From Burkholderiales bacterium (lineage in GTDB: Bacteria; Pseudomonadota; Gammaproteobacteria; Burkholderiales; Burkholderiaceae_C): 47,559 bases of DNA. Below, piece by piece: positions 27,201-36,374 of this stretch; positions within the stretch are counted from its first letter, which is position 1, and every line of letters starts with the position of its first letter. A model generated the notes under the pieces. That model was not told the origin of the DNA. It saw only the letters and a list, made by a program, of their open reading frames with translations, and searched no databases. Made by a program: the position numbers and the translations under genes. The DNA lies in assembly GCA_025350505.1 (NCBI GenBank), contig JANXXS010000017.1:1-47559 (forward strand). Reading direction: 5' to 3'.

Positions 27201-28195
27201 AGCCACTTCGCATCGGGCGTGACCATGCGCCAGGAGGCCAGGTTGTCGAGCGCCGTACCCCAGAGCACCGCCTTCTTGCCGCCCGCGTTCATGGCGACGT
27301 TGCCGCCGATGCACGAGGCCTCGGCCGAGGTCGGGTCGACGGCGAAGACATAGCCGGCGCGCTCGGCCGCATCGGCGACCCGCTGCGTGACGACGCCGGC
27401 CTCGGTCCAGATCGTCGCCACCTCGCCCTCGACGCCGGGCAACGCGACGCGCTCGACTTCGGTCATCGCCTCGAGCTTCTCGGTGTTGATGACGGCGCTG
27501 GCCCAGGTGAGCGGGATCGCGCCGCCGGTGTAGCCGGTGCCGCCGCCGCGCGGGATGATGGTCAGGCCCAGCTCGATGCAACCGGCCACCAGTGCCGCCA
27601 TCTCGGCCTCGGTGTCAGGCGTGAGCACGACGAAGGGGTACTCGACGCGCCAATCGGTGGCGTCGGTGACGTGCGAGACGCGCGACAGGCCGTCGAACTT
27701 GATGTTGTCCTTGGCGGTCACGCGCGACAGGCGCCGCACGGTGCGCTTGCGCAGGTCCCAGACGGCGCGAAACTGCGCCGCGAAGGCGTCGACGGCAGAG
27801 CGCGAAAGCTGCAGCAGCTCGCCCACCACCGCGTCACGCGCCGCGTCGGCGGCCGGCGTCCGGCGCTTCTCGACTTCGCCCAGCCGGTGCTGCAGCGCCT
27901 CGATCAGCAACCTGCGCCGGCGCGGGTTGTCGAGCATGTCGTCCTGCAGATAAGGATTGCGCTGCACCACCCAGATGTCGCCCAGCACCTCGTAGAGCAT
28001 GCGTGCCGAGCGGCCGGTGCGGCGCTCGCTGCGAAGGAGTCCCAGCACCTCCCAGGCGCGCGCGCCGAGCAGGCGGATGACGATCTCGCGGTCGGAAAAC
28101 GAGGTGTAGTTGTAGGGAATCTCGCGCAGGCGCGGCGCCGCCGCCATGCCGGATTCGGCGGCGGTGATGTGGGTGAGCGGCAGCGGGGCGTTCAA
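24221..28195 (-). CDS. FAD/FMN-binding oxidoreductase with Fe-S and CCG domains (DUF3683 type)
   Basis: A 1324-residue three-part redox protein. The N-terminal ~170 residues match DUF3683 ([20 protein letters not shown]). A VAO-type FAD-binding domain follows ([14 protein letters not shown] near 213), then the FAD-oxidase C-terminal region as in D-lactate and glycolate dehydrogenases ([21 protein letters not shown]). Two 4Fe-4S ferredoxin motifs lie near 840 ([11 protein letters not shown]) and 904 ([12 protein letters not shown]). Two CCG cysteine-rich motifs lie near 1085 and 1211 (CCGYPQ, CCGESG), as in heterodisulfide-reductase-like subunits. This fusion of glycolate/lactate dehydrogenase with its Fe-S partner is common in Burkholderiales; the substrate is probably a 2-hydroxyacid. 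Confidence 0.92.
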   Translation of the reverse strand: MNAPLPLTHITAAESGMAAAPRLREIPYNYTSFSDREIVIRLLGARAWEVLGLLRSERRTGRSARMLYEVLGDIWVVQRNPYLQDDMLDNPRRRRLLIEALQHRLGEVEKRRTPAADAARDAVVGELLQLSRSAVDAFAAQFRAVWDLRKRTVRRLSRVTAKDNIKFDGLSRVSHVTDATDWRVEYPFVVLTPDTEAEMAALVAGCIELGLTIIPRGGGTGYTGGAIPLTWASAVINTEKLEAMTEVERVALPGVEGEVATIWTEAGVVTQRVADAAERAGYVFAVDPTSAEASCIGGNVAMNAGGKKAVLWGTALDNLASWRMVTPDAKWLEVTRLDHNLGKIHDPPMASFELRYFDASGKKVERTERLDIPGAAFRKEGLGKDVTDKFLAGLPGIQKEGCDGLITSARWIVHTMPKHVRTVCLEFFGNAKDAVPSIVEIRDYMFALAANAGDGPRVLLAGLEHLDDRYLKAVGYATKSKRGGLPKMALFGDIVGDDADAVARATSEVVRIANARSGEGFVAVSAEARKKFWLDRKRTAAISKHTNAFKINEDVVIPLPRMGEYSEGIERINIELSLANKLALVDRLEAFFESGHLPLGKSDDAGEIASAELLEDRVQQALALLRDVGSQWRGWLESLDRPSADEPTRTVFALLQDHTLRASWKTQIRAPLQSIFAGAALKPIVDECERLHAEVLKGRVWAALHMHAGDGNVHTNIPVNSDNYAMLQTAHEAVVRIMKLARDLDGVISGEHGIGITKLEFVTDDELAAFTDYKRRVDPEGRFNKGKLLRGARFARTEAGEATELVKADLTNAYTPSFGLMGHESLIMQQSDIGDIASSIKDCLRCGKCKPVCTTHVPRANLLYSPRNKILATSLLVEAFLYEEQTRRGISIKHWEEFEDVADHCTVCHKCLAPCPVDIDFGDVSMNMRNLLRKMGQKSFRPANAAAMFFLNATQPETIKVMRTAMVDVGFKAQRAANNFLRGLANKQTAAPRSTVGKTPLKEQVIHFINKKMPGGLPNKTARALLDIEDKDYVPIIRNPKATNADTEAVFYFPGCGSERLFSQVGLATQAMLWHAGVQTVLPPGYLCCGYPQRGSGDYDKAEKIITDNRVLFHRVANTLNYLDIKTVVVSCGTCYDQLQGYKFEEIFPGCRIIDIHEYLLEKGITLGGASGPDAAAPGYLFHDPCHSPMKLREPMATVKALVGENVKKSDRCCGESGTFGITRPDIATQVRFRKEEELRKDEVALRSMIAVTNPEEPVKANLKILTSCPSCLQGLQRYKGDLQNGLLEADYIVVEMANRILGEDWMPEYVALANEGGIERVLV

Positions 28196-28298
28196 GGCGT
28201 GGGCGCGGGTCTCGACCAGGGTTTGTCGGAGCGCGGGGCATCCTACCGCAGCGCAGCAAATGCCCGCGCCGTCAGGCGATTGCGGCGGGTTATCCCGC

Positions 28299-28328
28299 TT
28301 GCCCGCGGCGCACGCCGCGGGCGATAAA
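28299..28328 (+). promoter_or_regulatory. Predicted ugp promoter with palindrome in spacer
   Basis: TTGCCC at 28299-28304 and GATAAA at 28323-28328 are 18 bases apart and placed correctly for the ugpB start at 28402. Most of the region is one perfect inverted repeat: GCCCGCGGCG at 28301-28310 and CGCCGCGGGC at 28313-28322. A regulator bound here would block RNA polymerase. The ugp genes are controlled by PhoB in E. coli, but this palindrome does not resemble a Pho box (direct repeats). Confidence 0.5.
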
Positions 28329-28401
28329 TGCGGCTGTCACAACGGGCCGCGAGAATGCCGCGGGCCCTGCGCGCCTTGCGCGCCCATTTCACGGAGTCGT
28401 C

Positions 28402-29715
28402 ATGAAGTTGAAGTTTCTCGTCTCGTGCTCGCTCGCCGCGCTTGCCGCCTTCTCGGCGCCGGCCCATGCGCAGGTCGAAATCCAGTGGTGGCATTCGATG
28501 ACGGCCGTCAACGGCGAGTGGGTCAACGACCTGGCGAAGGACTTCAACGCCAGCCAGAAGGAATACAAGGTCGTGCCGACCTTCAAGGGCAGCTACGACG
28601 AGTCGATGACCGCGGCGATCGCCGCCTTCCGTGCCGGCAACGCGCCCAACATCCTGCAGGTGTTCGAGGTCGGCACGGCGACGATGATGGCGAGCAAGGG
28701 CGCCATCGTGCCGGTCGGCAAGGTCATGAAGGACGCCGGCGAGAAGTTCGATCCGGGCGCCTACGTGCCGGCGGTGGCGGGCTATTACACCGCGCCGAAC
28801 GGGCAGATGCTGAGCTTTCCGTTCAACAGCTCGACGACGATCTTCTACTTCAACAAGGACGCGTTCAAGGCCGCGGGCATCGACACCGAGAAGGCGCCGA
28901 GCACCTGGCCCGAGGTCGTCTCCGCGGCTGCCAAGCTGAAGGCGAGCGGCCACAAGTGCCCGTTCACGACGGCCTGGCAGGGCTGGACGCAGATGGAGAG
29001 CTTCTCTGCCTGGCACAACGTCGAGTTCGCGACCAGGCAGAACGGCCTGGCCGGCCTCGACGCGCGCATGAAGGTCAACTCGCCACTGCATGTTCGCCAT
29101 ATCGAAAACCTCGCCAACATGGCCAAGCAGGGCCTGTTCGTCTACAAGGGCCGCGGCAACGTGCCCGAGGCCAGCTTCATCTCCGGCGAGTGCGCGATGA
29201 TCAACACGTCGTCGGGCTTCTACGGCAACGTCGCCAAGAACGCCAAGTTCGCCTACGCGCTGGCGCCGCTGCCGTACTACCCCGACGTTCCCGGTGCGCC
29301 GCAGAACACCGTGATCGGCGGCGCCAGCCTCTGGGTCCTCGCCGGCAAGAAGCCCGAGGAATACAAGGGCGTCGCCAGGTTCTTCAGCTACCTGTCGAGC
29401 CCCGAGGTCCAGTCGGCCAGCCACAAGCGCACCGGCTACCTGCCGATCACCACCGCCGCCTACCAGTTGACCGAGAAGTCGGGCTTCTACAAGGACAAGC
29501 CCGGCACCGACGTCGCCGTGACGCAGATGATCCGCAAGGTCACCGACAAGTCGCGCGGCATCCGCCTGGGCAACTACGTGCAGATCCGGGCGATCGAAGA
29601 CGAGGAGCTCGAGGACGTGTGGGCGGGCAAGAAGAGCGCCAAGGAAGCGCTCGACGCGATCGTCAAGCGCGGCAACGAGCTGCTCGAGCGATTCGAGAAA
29701 GCAAACAAGTCCTGA
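28402..29715 (+). CDS. ugpB: sn-Glycerol-3-phosphate ABC transporter, substrate-binding protein
   Basis: A 437-residue periplasmic binding protein with signal peptide (FLVSCSLAALAAFSAPAHA). It matches UgpB through VEIQWWHSMTAVNGEWVN, YKVVPTFKGSYDESMTAAIA and FPFNSSTTIFYFNKDAFKAAG. It captures glycerol-3-phosphate and glycerophosphodiesters for the UgpAE permease. GGAG upstream of the ATG (28392-28395) is a fair ribosome site. It is the first gene of ugpBAECQ, and the whole transport operon is intact. Confidence 0.95.
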   Translation: MKLKFLVSCSLAALAAFSAPAHAQVEIQWWHSMTAVNGEWVNDLAKDFNASQKEYKVVPTFKGSYDESMTAAIAAFRAGNAPNILQVFEVGTATMMASKGAIVPVGKVMKDAGEKFDPGAYVPAVAGYYTAPNGQMLSFPFNSSTTIFYFNKDAFKAAGIDTEKAPSTWPEVVSAAAKLKASGHKCPFTTAWQGWTQMESFSAWHNVEFATRQNGLAGLDARMKVNSPLHVRHIENLANMAKQGLFVYKGRGNVPEASFISGECAMINTSSGFYGNVAKNAKFAYALAPLPYYPDVPGAPQNTVIGGASLWVLAGKKPEEYKGVARFFSYLSSPEVQSASHKRTGYLPITTAAYQLTEKSGFYKDKPGTDVAVTQMIRKVTDKSRGIRLGNYVQIRAIEDEELEDVWAGKKSAKEALDAIVKRGNELLERFEKANKS

Positions 29716-29757
29716 GGCCGCTGCTGCTGAGCGCAGGACGGCGCTAGGCTCGCCCGC

Positions 29758-30645
29758 ATGGCCGCCGAGAAACGCGTCGTCTTCCGCTCCGGCTGGCTGC
29801 CGTGGGCGCTGCTCGCGCCGCAGGCGATCGTCATCGCCGTGTTCTTCTTCTGGCCGGCCGGCCAGGCGGTGCTGCAATCGATGCAGCAGTCGGACGCCTT
29901 CGGCACGACGGTCGAGTGGGTAGGCTTCGCGAACTTCGCGAACCTGTTCCACGACGAGACCTACCTCGCCTCGTTCGGCACGACGGCGCTGTTCTCGATC
30001 CTCGTCGCCGTGCTCGGCATCGGCCTGTCGCTGGTGCTGGCTGTCTTTGCCGACCGCGTCGTGCGCGGCACGACGTTCTACCGGACCCTGCTCGTCTGGC
30101 CGTACGCCGTCGCCCCGGCGATCGCCGGCGTGCTCTGGCTCTTCATGTTCTCGCCGTCAATCGGCGTCATCGCCTATGCCTTGCGCCATGTCGGCATCAA
30201 CTGGGACCACCTGCTCGACAGCCGCCAGGCGATGGCGCTGATCGTCATGGCCGCCGTCTGGAAGCAGATCTCCTACAACTTCCTGTTCTTCGTCGCCGGC
30301 CTGCAAAGCATCCCCAAGTCGCTGATCGAGGCTGCGGCGATCGACGGCGCGCGACCGTGGCGGCGCTTCTGGTCGATCCAGTTCCCGCTGCTCTCGCCGA
30401 CCACCTTCTTCCTGCTCGTGATCAACGTCGTCTACGCCTTCTTCGACACCTTCGGCATCGTCGACGCGGCGACGCAAGGCGGGCCGGGCAAGTCGACCTC
30501 GATCCTCGTCTACAAGGTCTATTTCGACGGCTTCAAGGCGCTCGACCTGGGCGGCTCGGCGGCGCAGTCGGTGGTGCTGATGCTGATCGTGGTCGCGCTC
30601 ACGGTGCTGCAGTTCCGCTTCGTCGAGAAGAAGGTGAACTACTGA
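29758..30645 (+). CDS. ugpA: sn-Glycerol-3-phosphate ABC transporter permease UgpA
   Basis: A 295-residue inner-membrane permease with six hydrophobic segments. The first is [19 protein letters not shown], and the EAA loop reads [20 protein letters not shown], the contact with the ATPase. [18 protein letters not shown] and [19 protein letters not shown] are typical of UgpA. It forms the channel with UgpE. Its stop overlaps the ugpE start by one base (TGATG). Confidence 0.95.
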   Translation: MAAEKRVVFRSGWLPWALLAPQAIVIAVFFFWPAGQAVLQSMQQSDAFGTTVEWVGFANFANLFHDETYLASFGTTALFSILVAVLGIGLSLVLAVFADRVVRGTTFYRTLLVWPYAVAPAIAGVLWLFMFSPSIGVIAYALRHVGINWDHLLDSRQAMALIVMAAVWKQISYNFLFFVAGLQSIPKSLIEAAAIDGARPWRRFWSIQFPLLSPTTFFLLVINVVYAFFDTFGIVDAATQGGPGKSTSILVYKVYFDGFKALDLGGSAAQSVVLMLIVVALTVLQFRFVEKKVNY

Positions 30646-31496
30646 TGGTCGAGCGCCGCCCGACGCTCGGCATCCTCGCCCACGCGATCCTCGTGCTCGG
30701 CGTGCTGGTGGTGGCGTTCCCGCTCTACATCGCCTTCGTCGCCTCGACCCACACCGCCGAGGAGATCGTGCAGGTGCCGATGCCCATGCTGCCCGGCCCG
30801 CATCTGATCGAGAACTACACCCACGCGCTCGTCGGCGGCGGTCAGGGCGCGGGATCGACCGCCTCGGTCGGCCGCATGATGTTCGTGAGCCTGGTGACCG
30901 CCGTCGTGATTGCCGTCGGCAAGATCGCGATCTCGCTGCTCTCGGCCTTCGCCATCGTCTACTTCCGCTTTCGCTTCCGCGAGTTCTTCTTCTGGGCGAT
31001 CTTCGTCACGCTGATGCTGCCGGTGGAGGTACGCATACTGCCCACCTACAAGGTGATCGCCGACCTGCACATGCTGAACAGCTTCGCCGGGCTGACGGTG
31101 CCGCTGATCGCCTCGGCGACGGCGACCTTCCTGTTCCGCCAGTTCTTCATGACGGTGCCCGACGAGCTCGTCGAGGCGGCGCGGATCGACGGCGCCGGAC
31201 CGATGCGCTTCTTCGTCGACGTGCTGGTGCCGCTCTCGAAGACGAGCATCGCCGCCCTCTTCGTGATCCAGTTCATCTACGGCTGGAACCAGTACCTCTG
31301 GCCCCTGCTGGTGACGACCGAGGAGAGCATGTACCCGGTCGTGATCGGCATCAAGCGGATGATCGCCGGCGGGGACTCGCAGAACCAGTGGAACCTGGTG
31401 ATGGCGACCGCCATCCTGGCGATGATGCCGCCGGCACTCGTCGTCATCCTGATGCAGCGTTGGTTCGTCAAGGGCCTGGTCGATACCGAGAAATGA
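30645..31496 (+). CDS. ugpE: sn-Glycerol-3-phosphate ABC transporter permease UgpE
   Basis: A 283-residue permease partner of UgpA. Transmembrane segments include [20 protein letters not shown] and [20 protein letters not shown]. The EAA loop reads [20 protein letters not shown], and NQYLWPLL precedes the last helices. The ATG at 30645 overlaps the ugpA stop (TGATG), so the two permeases are probably made in equal amounts. A dispersed repeat starts one base after the TGA, and ugpC follows 97 bases later. Confidence 0.95.
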   Translation: MVERRPTLGILAHAILVLGVLVVAFPLYIAFVASTHTAEEIVQVPMPMLPGPHLIENYTHALVGGGQGAGSTASVGRMMFVSLVTAVVIAVGKIAISLLSAFAIVYFRFRFREFFFWAIFVTLMLPVEVRILPTYKVIADLHMLNSFAGLTVPLIASATATFLFRQFFMTVPDELVEAARIDGAGPMRFFVDVLVPLSKTSIAALFVIQFIYGWNQYLWPLLVTTEESMYPVVIGIKRMIAGGDSQNQWNLVMATAILAMMPPALVVILMQRWFVKGLVDTEK

Positions 31497-31497
31497 T

Positions 31498-31541
31498 GCC
31501 CCCACGCTCACGAGTACGTTCACTGCCCCCCGAGGGGGCGG
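31498..31541 (+). repeat. Dispersed intra-operon repeat, copy C (variant)
   Basis: This copy of the repeat is on the opposite strand to copies A and B but has the same orientation relative to transcription. GCCCCCACGCTCAC and the CCCCCCGAGGGGG hairpin are kept; the middle differs (gagtac in place of the usual short link). It lies between ugpE and ugpC, one base after the ugpE stop. A further GC-rich stretch (31541-31575) extends it. Confidence 0.8.
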
Positions 31542-31593
31542 CGTCGCCCTTGGGGCGGCCCGGCGGGCGCCGCATCACCGAGGACACACGCTG

Positions 31594-32670
31594 ATGGGCG
31601 CGATCTCTCTACGCAACGTCGTCAAGCGCTACGGTTTCGGGCCGAAGGCGAACCAGGTCATCCACGGCGTCGATGCCGAGATCGGCGACGGCGAGTTCGT
31701 CGTCATCGTCGGCCCTTCGGGCTGCGGCAAGTCGACGCTGCTGCGCATGGTCGCGGGCCTCGAGGAGATCTCGGAGGGCGAGATCTGGATCGCCGGCAAG
31801 GTCGTTAACGACAAGGAGCCTTCCGAGCGCGACATTGCCATGGTGTTCCAGAACTACGCCCTCTATCCGCACATGACGGTGTTCGCCAACATGGCCTACG
31901 GCCTGAAGATCGCCAAGGTACCCGAGGCCGAGATCAAGACCCGCGTCGACAAGGCGGCGAAGATCCTCGAGCTCGGCGCCTTCCTGGCGAGAAAGCCGCG
32001 CGAACTTTCCGGCGGGCAACGGCAACGCGTCGCGATGGGCCGCGCCATCGTGCGGCAGCCGGCGGTGTTCCTGTTCGACGAGCCGCTTTCCAACCTCGAC
32101 GCCAAGCTGCGCGCGCAGACCCGGCTCGAGATCCAGAAGCTGCATCGCGAGCTGCGCACGACCTCGCTCTTCGTCACCCACGACCAGGTCGAGGCGATGA
32201 CGCTGGCCGAGCGCATGATCGTCATGAACGCCGGCCGCATGGAGCAGATCGGCACGCCCGACGAGGTGTACCACCGGCCGGCCACGACCTTCGTCGCCGG
32301 CTTCATCGGCTCGCCGCCGATGAACCTCGTGCGCGGCCTCGCCGACGGTGCCGGCTTCACCGCGGGCGGCCAATTGCTGCCGCTGCCCGCACCGGCGCCG
32401 CGTACCGGCGAGCTGGTGATGGGCGTGCGGCCCGAGCACGTGGCGCTGAGCTTCGACCGGACGGCCTCGGGCTGGCCGGTGCGCGTGCAGGCGCTCGAGA
32501 TGCTGGGCGCCGAGCGCCTCGTCTACGGCACCCTCGGCGAAACGCTCTTCACCGCCCGGCTCGATGCCACCGCGCTCTACCCGAAGGTCGGCGACATCGT
32601 CAACATCGCGGTCGCGCCCTCGCAGCTGCACTGGTTCGACGCCGCCACCTCGGCACGCGTCGGCGCCTGA
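31594..32670 (+). CDS. ugpC: sn-Glycerol-3-phosphate ABC transporter ATPase UgpC
   Basis: A 358-residue ABC ATPase of the MalK/UgpC type. Walker [10 protein letters not shown] is at 40-48. The Q-loop ([13 protein letters not shown]), signature [12 protein letters not shown], Walker [13 protein letters not shown] and H-loop [13 protein letters not shown] follow. A C-terminal TOBE/MalK regulatory domain occupies the last ~120 residues ([11 protein letters not shown]). GAGGA before the ATG is a good ribosome site after the repeat-bearing gap. It energises UgpAE. Confidence 0.96.
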   Translation: MGAISLRNVVKRYGFGPKANQVIHGVDAEIGDGEFVVIVGPSGCGKSTLLRMVAGLEEISEGEIWIAGKVVNDKEPSERDIAMVFQNYALYPHMTVFANMAYGLKIAKVPEAEIKTRVDKAAKILELGAFLARKPRELSGGQRQRVAMGRAIVRQPAVFLFDEPLSNLDAKLRAQTRLEIQKLHRELRTTSLFVTHDQVEAMTLAERMIVMNAGRMEQIGTPDEVYHRPATTFVAGFIGSPPMNLVRGLADGAGFTAGGQLLPLPAPAPRTGELVMGVRPEHVALSFDRTASGWPVRVQALEMLGAERLVYGTLGETLFTARLDATALYPKVGDIVNIAVAPSQLHWFDAATSARVGA

Positions 32671-32674
32671 GGCC

Positions 32675-33421
32675 ATGGCGATGGCGCCCGCCTGGCCATA
32701 CCCGCGCTGGATCGCACACCGCGGCGCCGGCAAGCTGGCGCCCGAGAACACGCTGGCCGCGTTTCGCGTCGGCGCCAGCCACGGCTACCGCGCCTTCGAG
32801 TGCGACGTCAAACTCTCGGCCGACGGCGTGCCCTTTCTGCTCCACGACGAGACGTTGCAGCGCACGACCAACGGCCACGGCATGGCGGCGCGCTTCAGCT
32901 GGAGCGAGCTGTCGCGCTTCGATGCCGGCAGCTGGCATGGCCGCGGCTTCGCCGGCGAGCCCTTGCCTTCGCTCGAGACGATCTCGCGTTACTGCCTGGG
33001 CAACGGCTTCGCACTGAACATCGAGATCAAGCCGACGCCTGGCAGCGAGGAGCAGACCGGCCGCATCGTCGCCGAGCGCGCTGCCGTGCTCTGGCGCAAC
33101 GCGCCGCAGCCGCCGCTGCTCAGCTCGTTCCAGCCGGCCTCGCTGGCCGCGGCGATGCTTGCCGCACCCGCCCTGCCGCGCGCCCTGCTCCTCGACGCGC
33201 TGCATCCGGGCTGGTTGCCGCTGGCGCGCACGCTGGGCTGCGCGGCCGTCGTCGCCGCGTATTCGCTGATCGACATCGACGTGCTCACGCAGATCCGCGA
33301 CGCCGGCCTGCGCGCCCTCGTCTACACCGTCAACGATCCGGCCGAGGCGGAGCGGCTCGCCCTGCTCGCCATCGACGGCTTCATCACCGACGCGGTCGAC
33401 CGCTTTTCGCCAGGAACATGA
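32675..33421 (+). CDS. ugpQ: Glycerophosphodiester phosphodiesterase UgpQ
   Basis: A 248-residue GDPD-family enzyme. Catalytic and metal residues are in place: HRG at 15-17, PENT at 23-26, FECDVKL with Glu42 and Asp44, LLHDETLQRTTNG with His57, and IEIKPT later. It hydrolyses imported glycerophosphodiesters to glycerol-3-phosphate and an alcohol, acting in the cytoplasm on the incoming substrate. It starts four bases after the ugpC stop; a second in-frame ATG is six bases later. Confidence 0.95.
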   Translation: MAMAPAWPYPRWIAHRGAGKLAPENTLAAFRVGASHGYRAFECDVKLSADGVPFLLHDETLQRTTNGHGMAARFSWSELSRFDAGSWHGRGFAGEPLPSLETISRYCLGNGFALNIEIKPTPGSEEQTGRIVAERAAVLWRNAPQPPLLSSFQPASLAAAMLAAPALPRALLLDALHPGWLPLARTLGCAAVVAAYSLIDIDVLTQIRDAGLRALVYTVNDPAEAERLALLAIDGFITDAVDRFSPGT

Positions 33422-33437
33422 AGCGCGCGATGCGCGG

Positions 33438-34043
33438 TCAGCTCTCGGGGCGATCCCGCGGCACGAGCGCCAGGTAGTCGTCGAACGAGCCGCCGGCGAG
33501 CGGCTTGGCCATCACGCGCAAGGTGTGGGTGAGCTTGCCCATTGCCACGGCTTCGCGCTTGCGCACCTCGACGAAGCCCATGCGCTCCCAGAAGCGCTGG
33601 CCGCGCGCGTTGCCCTGCACGACGCCGAGGCGCATCCAGCACGCGCCGTTCTGCCGGGCCCAGGCTTCGAGCGAACGATAGAGGACCGGTGCGTCGCCGT
33701 TGCCGTGGCGCGCCGTGGCGACGATGAAGAGACCGAGATGCCAGACACCTGGCGCCAGCAGGTCGGAGACAACGTCGGCGACGGCCTGGACCGCGCCTTC
33801 CTCGTCGAGGTAGCCGACCAGCCATTTCTTGGTGAAGGGCCAGCCCTCCGGCAGCTCGCCGTGGATCTCTTCGTGAGCGTCGCCCGGCTCTGCGGGCGCC
33901 CCGGTGACGATGACGAAGTACTCCGGGCTCGCCTCGAAGAAGCGCTGCAGCGCCGCCTCGCCGTCGTCGCCGATCTCGACCGTGCGCAAGCCGGCGATCG
34001 GCGAGACAGGCAACGCCGTCGAAGCCGCGGGGTGAGCGGTCAT
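33438..34043 (-). CDS. GNAT family N-acetyltransferase
   Basis: A 201-residue GNAT-fold enzyme: VWHLGLFIVATARHGNGDAP carries the acetyl-CoA-binding approach (strand, then RHGNG in place of the usual R/QxxGxG/A loop). GVVQGNARGQRFWERMGFVEV is the characteristic C-terminal region. The substrate is unknown. Its ATG overlaps the preceding ureidoglycolate-lyase-like stop by four bases, so it is co-translated with a probable purine- or aromatic-degradation gene. It may be a housekeeping or detoxifying acetylase. Confidence 0.85.
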   Translation of the reverse strand: MTAHPAASTALPVSPIAGLRTVEIGDDGEAALQRFFEASPEYFVIVTGAPAEPGDAHEEIHGELPEGWPFTKKWLVGYLDEEGAVQAVADVVSDLLAPGVWHLGLFIVATARHGNGDAPVLYRSLEAWARQNGACWMRLGVVQGNARGQRFWERMGFVEVRKREAVAMGKLTHTLRVMAKPLAGGSFDDYLALVPRDRPES

Positions 34044-34687
34044 GGCGCGATCTCCGCCACGAGCAGGCAACCGAATTCGCGCGCAAAGTCGACCGAGACG
34101 CGCGCGTGCACCGCCCCCTGCTTGTCGAAGAAGCGTTGCGTGCCAGCGAGGCCGAACACGCCTTCGTGCCAGACCTCCGGATGGATATAGAGACCCTGGC
34201 GGCCGTCGAAGCGAAAGCAGACGAAGCGCTCGGGCGTGACGTCGTCGCCGGGCAGCGCCAGCGGCACGTAGAAGGGGCGGTGATCGAGCGGAAAGAAGAG
34301 CTGGCCGCCGTCGGGGTGGTAGTTGGCGTGCCACAGCATCATGCGGCGCGGCGGCTCGGCGTGATCGGTACGCGCCGTCTCCGGCGGCTGGGCGTAGGCA
34401 AGGATGTAGTGGCCGCCGACAGCCTCGTTGCGACCATAGAGGATGTCGCCCTGCCATTCGCAGACGAAGACGCCCTCGGTCGTGCCGCCCTGGTCGCCCG
34501 TATCGGCGTCGACGGGGCGCGTGCCGCGCGCCGGCCAGCGCACGATCTCGACCCGGCATTCGGCGGGGTCATCGACGAGGCGGCCATAACCTGCGAGCGA
34601 CCCGGCGGCGGCGGTCACCACCGGCATCACGACGCGCGCGAGACCGGCGGGCAAGCCGGGGTTCAGGTAGTCGATCGTCGCCTGCAT
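34040..34687 (-). CDS. Ureidoglycolate lyase (AllA) family protein
   Basis: A 215-residue cupin-like protein resembling the AllA family, longer than the usual ~165 residues. Family features are in the C-terminal half: FFPLDHRPFYVPLALPG, RFVCFRFDGRQGLYIHPEVW, HEGVFGLAGTQRFFDKQGAV and HARVSVDFAREFGC. AllA cleaves ureidoglycolate to glyoxylate and urea. The start is ATG 34687, with a strong GGAGG five bases before it; an upstream in-frame ATG at 34702 is less well placed. It is between a flavin monooxygenase and an acetyltransferase in one operon. The substrate may differ from ureidoglycolate. Confidence 0.82.
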   Translation of the reverse strand: MQATIDYLNPGLPAGLARVVMPVVTAAAGSLAGYGRLVDDPAECRVEIVRWPARGTRPVDADTGDQGGTTEGVFVCEWQGDILYGRNEAVGGHYILAYAQPPETARTDHAEPPRRMMLWHANYHPDGGQLFFPLDHRPFYVPLALPGDDVTPERFVCFRFDGRQGLYIHPEVWHEGVFGLAGTQRFFDKQGAVHARVSVDFAREFGCLLVAEIAP

Positions 34688-34698
34688 GCTTCCTCCGT

Positions 34699-35880
34699 TC
34701 ATGGGCCGCTTGCCTCCTGGCCGTACAGCCAGGCGCTCTGGCGCAGCGGGTCGCTGGCCGCAAAGTCGAGGTCGCGCCGATGCTGCTCAGGGCCATCGGC
34801 CAGATGGTTCTGCACTTCCCTGCCGCGGCTCATCAGCTGGACCCGGCTGGCGCGCGGCCGGCGGATCTCTTCGTAGCGCCGCAAGGCCTGCGCCATCGAC
34901 ACCGCGTCGGCGGCGCGCAGGCAGTCGGCCAGCGCCGCCGCATCTTCGACGGCCTGTGCTGCGCCCTGGGCGAAGAACGGCAGCATGGCGTGCGCGGCGT
35001 CGCCGAGCAGGCCGATGCGGCCCTCGCACCAGCGCTCGAGAGGAGAGCGGTCGTAGAGCGCCCAACGCTTGGTGTCGGCGGCCGATTCGATCAACTGATG
35101 CAGGCGCGCGTCCCAGCCTTCGAAGGCCTGCATCAGGTCTTCGATCCGGCCGTCGGCGGTCCACGACTCGGTGCGCCAGTCGCCGGCGGGCACGATCGCC
35201 ACGACATTGATCCATCGCCCGGCGGAGATCGGGTAGTGCACGAAGTGGCGGCCCGGACCGAGCCAGAGCGTCTGCACCGGCCGGTGCGACATCGCCGGCG
35301 CCCGGTCGGCCGGCACCAGGCAGCGGAACGCGCAGAGGCCCGAGAAGCGGGCGCCGATGCTCGGCGCGATCGCCTCGCGCAGGACCGAATGGATGCCGTC
35401 GGCGCCAATCAGCACGTCGGACACGACCCTCGTCTCCCGGCTGTCGCCGCCGAGCAGGGCGATCTCGACGTCCTTGTCCGTCTGGCTCACGCCGACGCAG
35501 CGCTGGCCGAGGCGGACGGCGTCGGCCGGCAGCGCCCTCCGGAACAAGGCAAGCAGGTCGGCCCGATGCGCCACATAGCAATGCGCGCCATAGAGGCGCA
35601 TGCACTCTTCGCCCATCGGCTGCACGAAGAGGATGCGGCCGTCCTGCCAGCGCCGGAACTCCCAGGCCGCCTCGAGCCGGACCGCGAAGGTCGACAACGC
35701 CTCGGCAAGGCCGAGCCTGCCGAGCAGGCGAACCAGGTTCGGCGGCACGACGATGCCGGCACCGACCTCGCGCAGTTCGGGCGACTGCTCGTAGACCGTC
35801 GCGTCCATCCCCACCTGGCGGAGGAACAGCGCCGCGGCCAGCCCACCGAGACCGCCGCCGACGATCGAGATGCGGGTCAC
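34699..35880 (-). CDS. FAD-dependent monooxygenase (salicylate hydroxylase-like)
   Basis: A 393-residue class A flavoprotein hydroxylase. The Rossmann motif GGGLGGLAAALFLRQVG is at the N-terminus, DG in LIGADGIHSVLRE binds FAD and NAD(P)H, and GDAAHAMLPFFAQGAAQAVED is the second FAD motif. Similarity is greatest to salicylate and nicotinate hydroxylases that act on small aromatic acids. Pairing with an AllA-family gene raises the alternative of an HpxO-like urate hydroxylase, but the substrate region does not allow a decision. It is the first gene of the operon FMO - AllA-like - GNAT. Confidence 0.88.
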   Translation of the reverse strand: MTRISIVGGGLGGLAAALFLRQVGMDATVYEQSPELREVGAGIVVPPNLVRLLGRLGLAEALSTFAVRLEAAWEFRRWQDGRILFVQPMGEECMRLYGAHCYVAHRADLLALFRRALPADAVRLGQRCVGVSQTDKDVEIALLGGDSRETRVVSDVLIGADGIHSVLREAIAPSIGARFSGLCAFRCLVPADRAPAMSHRPVQTLWLGPGRHFVHYPISAGRWINVVAIVPAGDWRTESWTADGRIEDLMQAFEGWDARLHQLIESAADTKRWALYDRSPLERWCEGRIGLLGDAAHAMLPFFAQGAAQAVEDAAALADCLRAADAVSMAQALRRYEEIRRPRASRVQLMSRGREVQNHLADGPEQHRRDLDFAASDPLRQSAWLYGQEASGP

Positions 35881-35905
35881 CGCCCTCCCCTGCGAGCGCG
35901 ACTTC

Positions 35906-36352
35906 TCAACCCGGCGTGGCCGGCGTGTGCTGGTAGAGCACGTTCACCCAGCGACCGGAGCGCCTGGCGTAGACCGAGCTGGCCCACACGGGGCTGGGCA
36001 CGCGCGCATTGCCGCAGGTCGTGTCCTGCTCGGCGCGATAGGTCACGAGCAGGGCGTCGGCCGATACGCGGGTGACCGAGAGCGGCCCGAGCGAATAGCC
36101 CTGCACCTTGCAGAAGGGACTGCGCACGCCTTCGACGACGGCCGCCTTGCCGACGACGCCGTAGCCGTGGATCTCGACGTGGTCGTCGGACAGGAACTGC
36201 TCGAAGAAGGCGGCGTCGTGGTTCTGCCAGGCGACCCACGAGCGCAGCTCGAGGTCGCGAACCGCCGCCTCATCGGCGTAGGGCTCGGCGGCGCCGGCCC
36301 ATGTCGAAGCGGCGACGAGCAGACCGGCGGCGAGAAGAGCTGCGGCTTTCAT
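35906..36352 (-). CDS. Secreted NTF2-like (DUF4440-type) protein
   Basis: A 148-residue exported protein. A signal peptide (AALLAAGLLVAASTWAGAA) is followed by an NTF2-like/SnoaL-type fold: ELRSWVAWQNHDAAFFEQFL, DDHVEIHGYGVVGKAAVVEG and RRSGRWVNVLYQHTP. Two cysteines may form a disulfide (SPFCKV, TTCGNA). The family covers enzymes and binding proteins, so no function can be assigned. It lies 25 bases after a divergently unrelated transporter-like gene and 25 bases before the monooxygenase start on the same strand. Confidence 0.8.
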   Translation of the reverse strand: MKAAALLAAGLLVAASTWAGAAEPYADEAAVRDLELRSWVAWQNHDAAFFEQFLSDDHVEIHGYGVVGKAAVVEGVRSPFCKVQGYSLGPLSVTRVSADALLVTYRAEQDTTCGNARVPSPVWASSVYARRSGRWVNVLYQHTPATPG

Positions 36353-36374
36353 CCTGGACTCCGATGATTCACGA

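Noticed and set aside
24374-28327. A 1317-codon open frame on the plus strand
   Set aside because: It is the antisense shadow of the FAD/Fe-S oxidoreductase; its composition (His/Arg/Asp/Val-rich) is an artefact of high GC and it has no domain motifs.
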